Shown: positions 8,097-15,806 of the stretch, in pieces
How positions within the stretch are numbered: the first letter of the stretch is position 1
Layout: every line of letters begins with the position of its first letter
Source of the DNA: a virus
Length of the DNA: 41,148 nucleotides
IMG/VR virus record: IMGVR_UViG_3300005471_000030
Coordinates: 1-41,148 of that record
Reading direction: 5' to 3' (one strand)
Program-made: the position numbers and the translations under genes
The notes under the pieces: model-generated
What the model saw: the letters and a program-made list of their open reading frames with translations, nothing else
Databases searched by the model: none
Told to the model about the DNA's origin: nothing

Positions 8097-8145
8097 AAAA
8101 AACGCCTACGAAGCACAGGCGAAAACCTGTTGCACTCGTAGGCGT
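8097..8145 (-). terminator. Rho-independent terminator upstream of the protease gene
   Basis: The arms ACGCCTACGA (8102-8111) and TCGTAGGCGT (8136-8145) form a perfect 10-bp stem, with an inner ACAGG/CCTGT stem. On the reverse strand the hairpin is followed by six T (8102-8097). It lies 17 nt before the protease ATG, so it either ends the small RNA described next or acts as an attenuator for protease and capsid. Confidence 0.85.
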
Positions 8146-8253
8146 CAATTTCGACAACGAAATTATCTAACGTCTAGCTGAAATATTCAATTTATCGGGA
8201 ACACGTGGTCTATATAGGGCATCTGCCTTGTTAACTAACGCGTGTTCTCTCCA
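8097..8253 (-). ncRNA. candidate structured RNA (about 157 nt) or attenuator leader
   Basis: Between a consensus promoter (8260-8289) and the terminator (8097-8145) there is no gene of normal length. The transcript can form GAACACG/CGTGTTC (8241-8247 with 8199-8205), a second hairpin AATTTCG-TTGT-CGAAATT (8147-8164) and the terminator hairpin. An 11-codon frame starts at ATG 8222 with AAGG close before it, so a leader peptide with attenuation is an alternative. I do not recognise a known riboswitch or small RNA family. The transcription start is estimated from promoter spacing. Confidence 0.5.
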
Positions 8254-8259
8254 AAAAAC

Positions 8260-8289
8260 ATTTTACAGTAGGAATTATAAAATTGTCAA
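8260..8289 (-). promoter_or_regulatory. sigma70-type promoter, leftward
   Basis: On the reverse strand the -35 box is TTGACA (8289-8284), the spacer is 18 bp and the -10 box is TAAAAT (8265-8260). A second TTGACA (8296-8291) lies directly before the first. A TACTSAGTA palindrome (8312-8320) is 15 bp upstream of that outer TTGACA. This is one of the best matches to the consensus in the window. Confidence 0.65.
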
Positions 8290-8326
8290 TTGTCAAATAG
8301 TTACAGAACGATACTCAGTATTGGGG

Positions 8327-8489
8327 TTATAGTCCGTAGGCACATTGGTCATACTCTATTTGTTCGGCTGTAATTCTATTAATAAATTTTTCCTGAATTT
8401 CTTCCATCGTTGCAATAGTGTACTTAATTATTCGCAACGGTTTCTCGACATCCATAACAAAATTTATTTGCACATTACTATCACTCATA
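8327..8489 (-). pseudogene. small gene broken at a homopolymer (53 codons if repaired)
   Basis: ATG 8489 has AAAGG 7 nt upstream and overlaps the end of the previous gene, like its neighbours. The frame stops after 21 codons because of a run of five A on the + strand (8459-8463). With four A it would read 53 codons, beginning MSDSNVQINFVMDVEKP and ending at 8327 with a helical, charged product (ATMEEIQEKFINRITAEQIEYDQ). Either this is a one-base sequencing or assembly error, a recent mutation, or a +1 frameshift site. A downstream ATG (8452) could give a 42-residue protein on its own. Function unknown. Confidence 0.5.
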
Positions 8490-8490
8490 A

Positions 8491-8982
8491 CTATCCTTTC
8501 ATCCTATCCCATGCACCTTTGATGCCGCTTCTGAACCGCTCCATAATTACCGCGCTGTTGTCCACAACAAAAGTATTTACTGGTTTCCAACCGCGCGTGA
8601 GATGTCCGATGATTTGAGTGAAGTTCCCTTGCACCCACTTGAAATAAGGTGCGGCGTTTTGGTAGGCGATATATATAGAGCTATATTGCTTTTTCACAAC
8701 AAAATCACCGGAGCGCGCCAGTTCATATGTTCGTTTGGTTGGGATACCGCGCCCAAACCCATTGGAAGCAAAAAACGCGCGCCTCTGTTTATCCGATGAC
8801 CATAAAAACGGCTCATTGCTCTGTTCTGGGTACATAGACATTTTAATTTGGTCATTATTCAAAAACGTATTGACACTCTCCAAGCCTTCCTGAATTACAA
8901 ACGGAGGGTAATTTTCCAACTTGGTTTTTATCTTCGCAAGTTGGCGGGCATCAGTTTGAATGTCCAGAAGTTTATTAGCCAT
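8491..8982 (-). CDS. small virion morphogenesis protein (gp10-like, tentative)
   Basis: A 163-residue protein encoded after the MuF-like gene. The middle, DKQRRAFFASNGFGRGIPTKRTYELARSGDFVV, followed by YIAYQNAAPYFKWVQG, resembles the core of small phage morphogenesis or neck proteins of the HK97 gp10 type, which also carry a basic, Gly-containing segment and an ABC-like strand pattern. The order is unusual, since gp10-like genes more often follow the connector genes. The start codon touches a TACTSAGTA copy (8982-8990) lying at the junction with the upstream gene. Confidence 0.5.
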   Translation of the reverse strand: MANKLLDIQTDARQLAKIKTKLENYPPFVIQEGLESVNTFLNNDQIKMSMYPEQSNEPFLWSSDKQRRAFFASNGFGRGIPTKRTYELARSGDFVVKKQYSSIYIAYQNAAPYFKWVQGNFTQIIGHLTRGWKPVNTFVVDNSAVIMERFRSGIKGAWDRMKG

Positions 8983-8991
8983 ACTGAGTAC

Positions 8992-9702
8992 CTAGATTGT
9001 AATTACTTCGCCATCATCTGTAGAAAGTTCGCAATCACAATAATATCCACCGCACAACATAGCAGCTCCCGGTTTGCGGGGAATGTAGTCACGATTGATA
9101 AACCAAGAGGCACGGTGACGTTTGCCATCAAGACTTTTGCAAGTGTCACAGTGTTTCTCCGTGCCACCTAAATTCCAGGTTAGCATTTGGTTTTTTTTCG
9201 CAAGCATCAATGCCGCATTATAAACTGACATAACCGCCGCGGTATAACCATCTGCTTTCTGCGATACCCATGAGAAATAATCGAAATCTTCTTCTTTGCG
9301 AAGTTCTTTCGCTTGTTGGAAAAGCTCATCAATAAATCCAAATTCCGCACTCACACGCGCGTTGAACCATTCCAGTGCATCATCGTCCAACGGCAACTCT
9401 TGCCCACCGTCTACCCAGCCGGCATCGGAAGCAGATCCAAATGCCTCTACCATGACTTTTTTGAAATCGTTTTTAGGTCCTGAAATTGCACCACTATTCT
9501 CGAAGTAGTCAGTTAGTATATCTGTGATTGCATCATGATACGTAGCATTAATATCTGAAATATCTTCTGCTTGCTTAGTTGCACGACTGGCAACGAAATT
9601 GCGAAAGCCTTTCATTTCCAATTGCAAAGTAAGTTCTGATGGCAAAGGAATACCGTTGTCGCTCAGGTAATCTAGTGCCCGTTGCACAGCAGCGAAGTTC
9701 AT
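8992..9702 (-). CDS. MuF-like minor head protein
   Basis: A 236-residue protein. The C-terminal third has GGTEKHCDTCKSLDGKRHRASWF, then YIPRKPGAAMLCGGYYCDCEL, the Cys-containing pattern of the Mu protein F-like minor head domain, here with the usual paired cysteines that may bind metal. The N-terminal two thirds are helical. Such proteins are carried in the head and often encoded after the portal, as here, with one small gene between. The start overlaps the 63-residue gene upstream by 4 nt. Confidence 0.8.
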   Translation of the reverse strand: MNFAAVQRALDYLSDNGIPLPSELTLQLEMKGFRNFVASRATKQAEDISDINATYHDAITDILTDYFENSGAISGPKNDFKKVMVEAFGSASDAGWVDGGQELPLDDDALEWFNARVSAEFGFIDELFQQAKELRKEEDFDYFSWVSQKADGYTAAVMSVYNAALMLAKKNQMLTWNLGGTEKHCDTCKSLDGKRHRASWFINRDYIPRKPGAAMLCGGYYCDCELSTDDGEVITI

Positions 9703-9890
9703 TTTTTATCACGCCTCATTTTGTCGTTTTCATCCTCCATTGCATTATGTAGAGCACGTAAATATTTCATTACATCAACCAGATCGATGCCCTTTTTTAT
9801 ACTGGTTGACATATGCCAGTTGTTGTCAAAATCAAAGATTAATTCATAACGTCCGTCATCTTCTATAAGCCTGATTGATTTAAGTTTCAT
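9699..9890 (-). CDS. 63-residue hypothetical protein between portal and MuF
   Basis: The short product has a strand-strand start (KLKSIRLIEDDGRYELIFDFDNNWHMSTS) and a charged helical end (VMKYLRALHNAMEDENDKMRRDKK). It overlaps the portal gene end by 11 nt and the next gene start by 4 nt, so it is part of the same translated unit. No family is recognised. Confidence 0.6.
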   Translation of the reverse strand: MKLKSIRLIEDDGRYELIFDFDNNWHMSTSIKKGIDLVDVMKYLRALHNAMEDENDKMRRDKK

Positions 9891-11409
9891 TTATCGCTTC
9901 TTTCAACGAAACAATCACCGCCTGTCCAACATACTCATGCACTAATTCTTTCTGCCGTTGGGGTGGCAGGTATTTGAATTCATATTCAGGAAGATCGTCA
10001 AACTTGCCTTCCCTGATTCGCCGCTTGGCAAATGAGCGATATTTCTTTTCCTCAGCATCTTGCAAATCAATTTCCTCCTGTGTCTTTTTAGGTTCCGGCA
10101 GCATTGGTGGCACTTCATCACCTTCAACAGTTTCACCATCTGGTAATTCATGTTTTTCCGCCTCCTGATAAAACGCTTCCCCCTCTTCACCTTCAATCGG
10201 GTCAAGTCCTGCTTCCTTGCGCGCCTCATTCATTCGCGCCCATTTGCCACGATACATTTTATCGGCACGGTCTACTTGCGAGGTTCTATCCTCTTGCAAT
10301 GCCTTTACCCCTTTGGTTTCAAAACCGCAGACAAATAATTTTGGTTCACTTTCAAAATCAGGAAGCAACTGATCCGTTGCCACTCCTGAGAGATATTTCC
10401 ATTCGTTTGAAATTGCACCTTCGTAAAATGATTCTCGACTTTCTTTGTAATTTGCAAACGTGCTCCTATCAATCCCCACCTTTGCACCGATAAGGATCGG
10501 AGGTACGCGGAACACCATGCAGATCCGGCTCTCACTACGTGCGTCAACTTCCGGGAAAACCATATCTCGGAAACTGCTGGATGTGGCTTGAAATTTCAAC
10601 CCTTTCCCGATTACCGCAATTTCACCCGCGTTTGCCGCGCCGCCGTGGGATTCCTGCCAACGGCGTTTGTAAACTTCTGCCTCTGCATTCTGCAAAACTT
10701 GGTTTTCAGTACTCAGTATGCCTCCTAAGAAGTTGCCATTTTTCAAAAAGGTTTGCAGCATGATCGTCATATTGTTGTCAGTGTTGATCATTTCCAGTGC
10801 TGACATCGTTGGTGAAAATGGTTTTAGCAATGGGTACAGTGGATCAAAATACTGAAACAACAATATATCTTCAATAGCGATGTCTAGATAAGGCAAGCCG
10901 TAGGGCTGATAGCGAATGGCGCGTATCGGCTTTTGTTGCCCTCGCAGGAAGCTGCACCAGTCGGGACGCATCGGCCATAGTCGAATTGTTTCCCCTCGAT
11001 TGTTGCGCTCTTTCTCCCATGCGCTAAACCCGGCGATACCCAAATACGTTTCAGTGACTTTCCAAAACGTTTGTTCACTTACACCTGGGCATGGGTTAGA
11101 AAGTAATTCACTAATGCGATGATGAGCAATCATTTCTTTGTCATCATCCCTATAAATTTGCAATGGTGCCTCGCTCACCGAATCCGCGCGTACGTTGATG
11201 CAAGTGAATACCAGCTCATTCACCCTATATCCCATTTGCGCGAGGGCGTACGGATTGGGGGTTTGGTATTGCGGTGTGGTCACTTCCCACTCTGGATAGA
11301 AACTAGAATACGCCATGCCGCGCGGCAAACCCACCGATGATTGATTGACAAACATGGATTGCCCGGCGGCTTGCTGTGATTGGACGATTAAATCCTCGAG
11401 GTATGCCAT
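9880..11409 (-). CDS. portal protein
   Basis: Starting at ATG 11409 (AGGAG 7-8 nt upstream) the product has 509 residues. It contains the phage portal pattern: VNELVFTCINVRADSVSEAPLQIY near the N-terminus, WPMRPDWC, DILLFQYFDPLYPL, FRDMVFPEVDARSESRICMVFRVPPILIG and the FANYKESRESFYEGAISNEW segment. The last 100 residues are charged and low in complexity (EEGEAFYQEAEKHELPDGE). Portal rings connect the terminase to the capsid. It follows terminase and three small genes. One TACTSAGTA copy (10710-10718) is read as ILST. Confidence 0.9.
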   Translation of the reverse strand: MAYLEDLIVQSQQAAGQSMFVNQSSVGLPRGMAYSSFYPEWEVTTPQYQTPNPYALAQMGYRVNELVFTCINVRADSVSEAPLQIYRDDDKEMIAHHRISELLSNPCPGVSEQTFWKVTETYLGIAGFSAWEKERNNRGETIRLWPMRPDWCSFLRGQQKPIRAIRYQPYGLPYLDIAIEDILLFQYFDPLYPLLKPFSPTMSALEMINTDNNMTIMLQTFLKNGNFLGGILSTENQVLQNAEAEVYKRRWQESHGGAANAGEIAVIGKGLKFQATSSSFRDMVFPEVDARSESRICMVFRVPPILIGAKVGIDRSTFANYKESRESFYEGAISNEWKYLSGVATDQLLPDFESEPKLFVCGFETKGVKALQEDRTSQVDRADKMYRGKWARMNEARKEAGLDPIEGEEGEAFYQEAEKHELPDGETVEGDEVPPMLPEPKKTQEEIDLQDAEEKKYRSFAKRRIREGKFDDLPEYEFKYLPPQRQKELVHEYVGQAVIVSLKEAINET

Positions 11410-11699
11410 TATGATTTCTCCTTGCCTGCTTTTTGGAGCCACTCTGTATATTCTGTACCCTTTGTAATATCGAATATCTGAACAAGTTTGGAATGAATAT
11501 TGTCAACAAACGTAAAGGCAGTACCCACCATAACCTTTTGACAAACCGGGCACAATAACAAACGGGTATTATCACCAAGCCATAAATTTATATCTACGTT
11601 GTCAATAGATTTATTCTTTAGATGTTCACAAAGCAAAATCTTTTTCCCCTTGATTTCCTCTTTGTGTTCTTTTCTGAATTGTTTCAAGGTTATTATCAT
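11409..11699 (-). CDS. hypothetical protein with a Cys-X2-Cys pair
   Basis: The 96-residue product starts MIITLKQFRKEHKEEIKG at ATG 11699, which has AGGAG 7-8 nt upstream; upstream in-frame codons lack a ribosome site. It holds LLLCEHL and LLLCPVCQKV, which could bind a zinc ion, and ends TEWLQKAGKEKS. It overlaps both neighbours by TAATG. It sits between terminase and portal, where phages often carry unrelated small genes. Function unknown. Confidence 0.65.
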   Translation of the reverse strand: MIITLKQFRKEHKEEIKGKKILLCEHLKNKSIDNVDINLWLGDNTRLLLCPVCQKVMVGTAFTFVDNIHSKLVQIFDITKGTEYTEWLQKAGKEKS

Positions 11700-11956
11700 T
11701 ATGATTTCTCCTTGAACCCGGTCCAAAATCGAAAAGTAAAACTTTTTACACTTTCCTTTTCCGCTTCCAATAGTTTTGCCTCAATATCCACAAGAGAGTT
11801 ATCTATAAAAAATACTTTAGCATTTGCCCCAACGCGCCGCGCGGTTTCCTGTGCAACTGCTTTCTCCGTGAACATCAGTGCCCGCTCACCATCGCCGCGC
11901 AACCAGCCAGTACCAGGTATCCAAATTCCGTAAAAGATTTGCATTTGTTCAGTCAT
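11699..11956 (-). CDS. hypothetical protein, 85 residues
   Basis: The product begins MTEQMQIFYGIWIPGTGWLRGDG and ends in a helix rich in Lys and Glu. The start resembles that of the next gene upstream (MTEQNQGGLWVPEVAYVDMLRDG), so the two may be diverged duplicates. It shares TAATG overlap with its downstream neighbour and overlaps the upstream one by 8 nt. Function unknown. Confidence 0.65.
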   Translation of the reverse strand: MTEQMQIFYGIWIPGTGWLRGDGERALMFTEKAVAQETARRVGANAKVFFIDNSLVDIEAKLLEAEKESVKSFTFRFWTGFKEKS

Positions 11957-12167
11957 TGCGAATTGCCTTTATCTTTTTCATTGCTTCCAACAGGGATTCT
12001 TTTGGATGAATTTCTACCTGATAATAACCAAATGATTTCACCCATGCGCCAAGCAAAATAAACCTATCACCTATAAATCTGATAAATCTATAAATCCATC
12101 CATCCCTAAGCATATCAACATATGCCACTTCCGGCACCCACAAGCCACCTTGATTTTGTTCAGTCAT
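11949..12167 (-). CDS. hypothetical protein, 72 residues
   Basis: The product begins MTEQNQGGLWVPEVAY and has a hydrophobic, aromatic middle (WIYRFIRFIGDRFILLGAW) that may associate with membrane, then a basic helical end. AGGAG lies 9 nt upstream of ATG 12167. It is possibly related to its downstream neighbour through the N-terminal MTEQ...G(I/L)W(I/V)P pattern. Confidence 0.6.
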   Translation of the reverse strand: MTEQNQGGLWVPEVAYVDMLRDGWIYRFIRFIGDRFILLGAWVKSFGYYQVEIHPKESLLEAMKKIKAIRND

Positions 12168-12170
12168 ATT

Positions 12171-12302
12171 CTATGCTCCTGGTTCGCCGCCATCGCAGCG
12201 CACTTTATAGGTTTCTCTCGTAACCATAATGATTCTGTCCAATAAGGTAACCGTGAAGATTACACCAACAATAAAACCAAGAATGAAAAATAGAATAATC
12301 AT
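12171..12302 (-). CDS. 43-residue single-span membrane protein
   Basis: The ATG at 12302 overlaps the terminase stop (TAATG). The first 22 residues form one hydrophobic span (MIILFFILGFIVGVIFTVTLL), followed by a short basic tail (RETYKVRCDGGEPGA). Its 3' end contains the ribosome site of the next gene. It fills the gap between terminase and the small genes before the portal. Confidence 0.55.
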   Translation of the reverse strand: MIILFFILGFIVGVIFTVTLLDRIIMVTRETYKVRCDGGEPGA

Positions 12303-13807
12303 TAGAAAATTTGTATCGGCGTGATCGCAGTTTGCAGTGCAATCAAACCGCCCATAACCGTATCATCGTGTCCATTGCCAGAAGCGGCGAGCCTCCACAC
12401 ACCGGAAGGTAATTGACTAGAAACAAAGTTTGTATATTCCTGTCGTTGCACGGGATAATCCTGCAATTGCCAACCACCTGTATCAAAGGCATCGTATGCA
12501 TCACCCGCCCACTCTGATTTACTTGCGTTGCTTGTAGTAAATTCCATGATTTCAATTCCATCTTCACGCAATGCTTCAATGTTGACACTACCTACATTAT
12601 TGGTTTCAGCCCCTAATCGAGGCTTCCTGATACTCAGTATGGGTGCTTTGCATTGGGGGCAAGCATTGTATATTTTCTTTTCCTCGTGGTTCCAAATTCC
12701 TGCAATGAAATGTCCATTGACACAAATTGCATGTGACCACTTCTCAAATAAAGTGATTCTTATTCTGCGTCTGATTTCTTTCCACGCCATCTTGTTGTCG
12801 TGAAATAAATCTACTTGCCGTTTCGTTGTCTTATCGAAAATCGGCATAGCGGTATAGTCATCTGATTGACCAAAATCTAAACCTGCGAAATATTCATGAT
12901 CGGGATTGTATTTGACATTCATCGGAGCATTGAACATCTTTGCAATGTTCTCGCCAAAGTACGAACTTCCAGAAGTCAGAAAACAAGTAATTGGATCTTC
13001 GGGGTACTCCTGTACAAATAAATGCTTGAGTTCCTTTTTCTTATTTCGCCGCCATTTGATTTGTTCTTGCGTCAATCCATGGGCATCTGCAAGTTTTTGC
13101 TCTTCATCGGTATAGGATAAAACCTCACCATCGGACAATGCCAATGCATACTCTTCATCCCACCACCACGGATAAAAATGGAGTGTCCATACCCCCTCAC
13201 CTCGGTACGCTTCCATGCACAACTCATAAAAATATCCCAGTGCACCGTTAGGAGTGGATTCCAAAATTACATCAGGATTACCACCTTGCATTGCACCGGC
13301 CATGATGCTTTCGGCGTCCGGCCAGAAGGCAACTTCCGAGCCGTGCAAATCAGTATAAGTATCACCACGACCAATAGAAACATGACCCGCTGTACCAATC
13401 GTGCACGAACTATCAAAATCTGGATAAGTTGTTAGAGAGGCATTGGCGTATTTTCTTTGTGGCTGCAAATCCCCAAATTTGCAATTGTCATAAAACCTAT
13501 CCACCATCATACGGATTTTATCGGTCAAATCATTATGGTGAGTAAGGGTTATGCTTGTTGTAGTTTTTGTAACTGCCCGTCTAAATAATTCCCCTTGCAC
13601 ATAGGTTGATGATCCCAACTGCCGAGCCTTCAGAATCAAATCCCGCCCGGTTCGGTGCGCGTGAAAGTGCCGTTGCATTCTGTTCCATCGAAGTGGGACA
13701 AGTTCCTTTTTCTTATCCAGTATCTTCAGGAAGTTGCTTGCAAACCGTTCAGGATTCTTCGTTATCTGTTTCGGTGTCAGGGTCGGTGTCGCTGTTAACA
13801 AAATCAC
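12302..13807 (-). CDS. terL: terminase large subunit
   Basis: A 501-residue DNA-packaging motor. The ATPase part has KARQLGSST (about 60-68, Walker A-like), TDLHGSEVAFW (about 152-162, Walker B region) and ILESTPNG (about 181-188, motif III). The nuclease part begins with LDFGQSDD (about 310-317), whose Asp residues bind metal. A Cys pair (CPQCK, about 400) could bind zinc. The start is uncertain: GTG 13807 overlaps the small terminase gene by 59 nt and has only a close GGA before it. One TACTSAGTA copy (12631-12639) is read as ILSI. Confidence 0.93.
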   Translation of the reverse strand: MILLTATPTLTPKQITKNPERFASNFLKILDKKKELVPLRWNRMQRHFHAHRTGRDLILKARQLGSSTYVQGELFRRAVTKTTTSITLTHHNDLTDKIRMMVDRFYDNCKFGDLQPQRKYANASLTTYPDFDSSCTIGTAGHVSIGRGDTYTDLHGSEVAFWPDAESIMAGAMQGGNPDVILESTPNGALGYFYELCMEAYRGEGVWTLHFYPWWWDEEYALALSDGEVLSYTDEEQKLADAHGLTQEQIKWRRNKKKELKHLFVQEYPEDPITCFLTSGSSYFGENIAKMFNAPMNVKYNPDHEYFAGLDFGQSDDYTAMPIFDKTTKRQVDLFHDNKMAWKEIRRRIRITLFEKWSHAICVNGHFIAGIWNHEEKKIYNACPQCKAPILSIRKPRLGAETNNVGSVNIEALREDGIEIMEFTTSNASKSEWAGDAYDAFDTGGWQLQDYPVQRQEYTNFVSSQLPSGVWRLAASGNGHDDTVMGGLIALQTAITPIQIF

Positions 13808-14099
13808 TCCATTTCATCAGAGTAGCATTGACATTTAATTCATCTCGCAGTAACCCAGGTGCATCTGCTTTCATAATCAATTCGTGATCTCTTGGATTCT
13901 TACTTTTCAACATCCTAATGATCATATCATCGTAAACTGTTTTCCCCTTTAGATTTGTTAATTGACCTGATTCCATTGTGCAAAGTTGCTGAATGCGTGC
14001 ACGGCGTTGTGCTGACATGGCACGGTATTTATTGCCTATCGGTGCCGGGGGTCCGGGTTGCAAATTTGCAAGTGAGTTTGGATTCATCTTTTTTTTCAT
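13749..14099 (-). CDS. terminase small subunit (tentative)
   Basis: The 116-residue protein lies immediately before the large terminase, the standard place for the DNA-recognition subunit. It starts with a basic Pro/Gly-rich segment (MKKKMNPNSLANLQPGPPAPIGNKYRAMSAQRRARI), a pattern of small terminases and related DNA-binding phage proteins, and ends in a very acidic tail (DTDPDTETDNEES). I see no clear HTH. The call rests mainly on position. Confidence 0.55.
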   Translation of the reverse strand: MKKKMNPNSLANLQPGPPAPIGNKYRAMSAQRRARIQQLCTMESGQLTNLKGKTVYDDMIIRMLKSKNPRDHELIMKADAPGLLRDELNVNATLMKWSDFVNSDTDPDTETDNEES

Positions 14100-14707
14100 G
14101 ACATCCTCACCACATGTCGAACCGGAATATAGGCATAGCCTTCAACGGTAATCAAAGGATAGAACACATCCCCGCGCGCAGTGCCAGTGGAGAGGATCCG
14201 TTTGGTGGTTTTGGTTGCAACATCCCAAGTGACGCACGCGAACCTGTGAATAAACTTTGGATCATTTGCAATTGTCCATCCTGTCACATCACTTTGTTTC
14301 AGGGTCTTGAACCTGTACCAATCTCCGATGCGTTCTAAAACCTCGATTTCGTTTCCACACATGCCAACGTACGCCATCTTGGGCCAGCCTGTCGTGTTGA
14401 ACTGCGCACGAGATGAACCGATGAGATAATCAAACTTTTGCACATTGCCATCGTTCATGGCAATGATTGCATCTTTCCAATCATAGGGAGTTGCCAAGTT
14501 CACCCTAAAATCTCCCGCACCTTCACGCATGAATGGGTAAAACCGAATCACTGCCGGCGGGTTTTCGGGACCAATGAAATCAGATGATTGCGTACGACAT
14601 TTGAAATCCCAATCTGGATTTTCATCATCCCATGCAAAGCGATACCGAGAGATGCCCTTTGGAATATATGTTTTCTCAAACGCGGTAACAACATCGGGGA
14701 ATGTCAT
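14096..14707 (-). CDS. hypothetical protein with SH3-like segment, in the lysis/packaging junction
   Basis: A 203-residue protein between the lysozyme and terminase genes, overlapping both by 4 nt. Residues 110-145 (MAYVGMCGNEIEVLERIGDWYRFKTL ... VTGWT) look like one bacterial SH3-like domain, and the lysozyme next door has a similar C-terminus. It may bind cell wall or act with the lysozyme. Many Trp and Tyr residues occur throughout. The rest is not recognised. Confidence 0.55.
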   Translation of the reverse strand: MTFPDVVTAFEKTYIPKGISRYRFAWDDENPDWDFKCRTQSSDFIGPENPPAVIRFYPFMREGAGDFRVNLATPYDWKDAIIAMNDGNVQKFDYLIGSSRAQFNTTGWPKMAYVGMCGNEIEVLERIGDWYRFKTLKQSDVTGWTIANDPKFIHRFACVTWDVATKTTKRILSTGTARGDVFYPLITVEGYAYIPVRHVVRMS

Positions 14708-15708
14708 GGCTTTATAACGTAGGTTTTCGTTTCATTCCCAATTGTGATTCCAATTTCAGGCGGGAATGTTGGCGTCACAACCGGCGGAGGAGAAGGAGGA
14801 AACATTGGTGTCACAACTTCACTGTAAGCAAACCATTCTGCTTTACTCCATCCGACAATAGGTGATGTCAAATGAATATATTTCGTACCTGATACGATTT
14901 TTATGCTATCAGCCTTGATTGCCGCGCCCAACGAAACATCAGGATACACTCTCACATCTCCGGCATCAGCCCAGACTTTCGCGGTAGAAGTACATTTGCC
15001 TGTGTAGTTTGTCATAATAGTTTCTCCTATAATGTTGTTTCCAATTGCATTTAGAAAAAATGGAGTGATAAGGTTCAAATCCACTGCACCTTGAATGCCC
15101 TTTACGACTCCATTTTCTGCATACTGCCATAATCCCGGCGTGCCCCATTTGGATTGGTCTGGAATATATGCACTGGGAATTACAGAATACAGATCCGGCA
15201 GAAATGGATAACCAGCGGTCCACGTGGGAATTTTCTTGAAGTATTCTTTTTCGGCGTTGGTCATGGCAATGGCATCGAGAATATTTTTTCTTGAATAGAG
15301 CATCAACAGGTTTTTAGGAAACGCATGTTTCACGCGTTCAAACCATGCCCACAAGCGCGGCGTCATCAATTGGTTTTCAAGAGTGGATAATGGCTCTTCG
15401 AAATCGAGAATGAGCAAATCGGTACTCAGTATGTCTATCGCTGAAATGATGTTGATGAAGTGCTCTGCTTGTTTGACCGCGTCACATGCTTTCCTGAAGA
15501 AGTGATAAAAGCCACGTATGCAACCAATTTGCATCATGCCCGTGGCAAAGCGCAAGAACTTGTCATCGGTGTGACTATATGCAGCACCGGGATGTGCCTC
15601 CGTGGCCTTAGTGATAAACAATATTGGACGCGGTGCAACGAGTTTGAAATCCGGGATCTCTTTCCAATGGGACACATCATAGACTGGTGGAATCTTAATC
15701 TGTGCCAT
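14704..15708 (-). CDS. endolysin, glycoside hydrolase family 25 lysozyme
   Basis: I start at ATG 15708 (GAGGAAATA before it); the open frame upstream has no support. The 334-residue product has VYDVSHWKEI near the N-terminus, FITKATEA, GFYHFF, LLILDFEEP with the catalytic Asp and Glu, and GLWQYAENG...VDLNL, together the GH25 muramidase barrel. The last 100 residues include a second SH3-like wall-binding part (VWADAGDVRVYPDVSLGAAI) and a Pro-rich linker (PMFPPSPPPVVTPTFPPE). It cuts peptidoglycan at the end of infection. Neighbouring membrane proteins are candidate holins. Confidence 0.9.
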   Translation of the reverse strand: MAQIKIPPVYDVSHWKEIPDFKLVAPRPILFITKATEAHPGAAYSHTDDKFLRFATGMMQIGCIRGFYHFFRKACDAVKQAEHFINIISAIDILSTDLLILDFEEPLSTLENQLMTPRLWAWFERVKHAFPKNLLMLYSRKNILDAIAMTNAEKEYFKKIPTWTAGYPFLPDLYSVIPSAYIPDQSKWGTPGLWQYAENGVVKGIQGAVDLNLITPFFLNAIGNNIIGETIMTNYTGKCTSTAKVWADAGDVRVYPDVSLGAAIKADSIKIVSGTKYIHLTSPIVGWSKAEWFAYSEVVTPMFPPSPPPVVTPTFPPEIGITIGNETKTYVIKP

Positions 15709-15806
15709 TATTTCCTCGGTGGATTGCGAGTGGCAACAATTGTATAAATGACCGCCAACACAAAAACGGCCGTTAAAACACCGTAAGCGATTTGCACAGA
15801 GTTCAT
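15708..15806 (-). CDS. 32-residue membrane protein before the lysozyme
   Basis: ATG 15806 has GGAGGG 8-9 nt upstream. The product has one hydrophobic span (YGVLTAVFVLAVIYTIVA) and a basic end (TRNPPRK). It overlaps the lysozyme start (TAATG). Size, topology and place fit a small holin-like or spanin-like lysis protein, but this is inference. Confidence 0.6.
   Translation of the reverse strand: MNSVQIAYGVLTAVFVLAVIYTIVATRNPPRK

Noticed and set aside
8202-8214. 13-bp sequence CACGTGGTCTATA shared with 17045-17057
   Set aside because: Shared 13-mers are expected several times by chance in a 41-kb window; one copy is in a gene and the other in the RNA unit.
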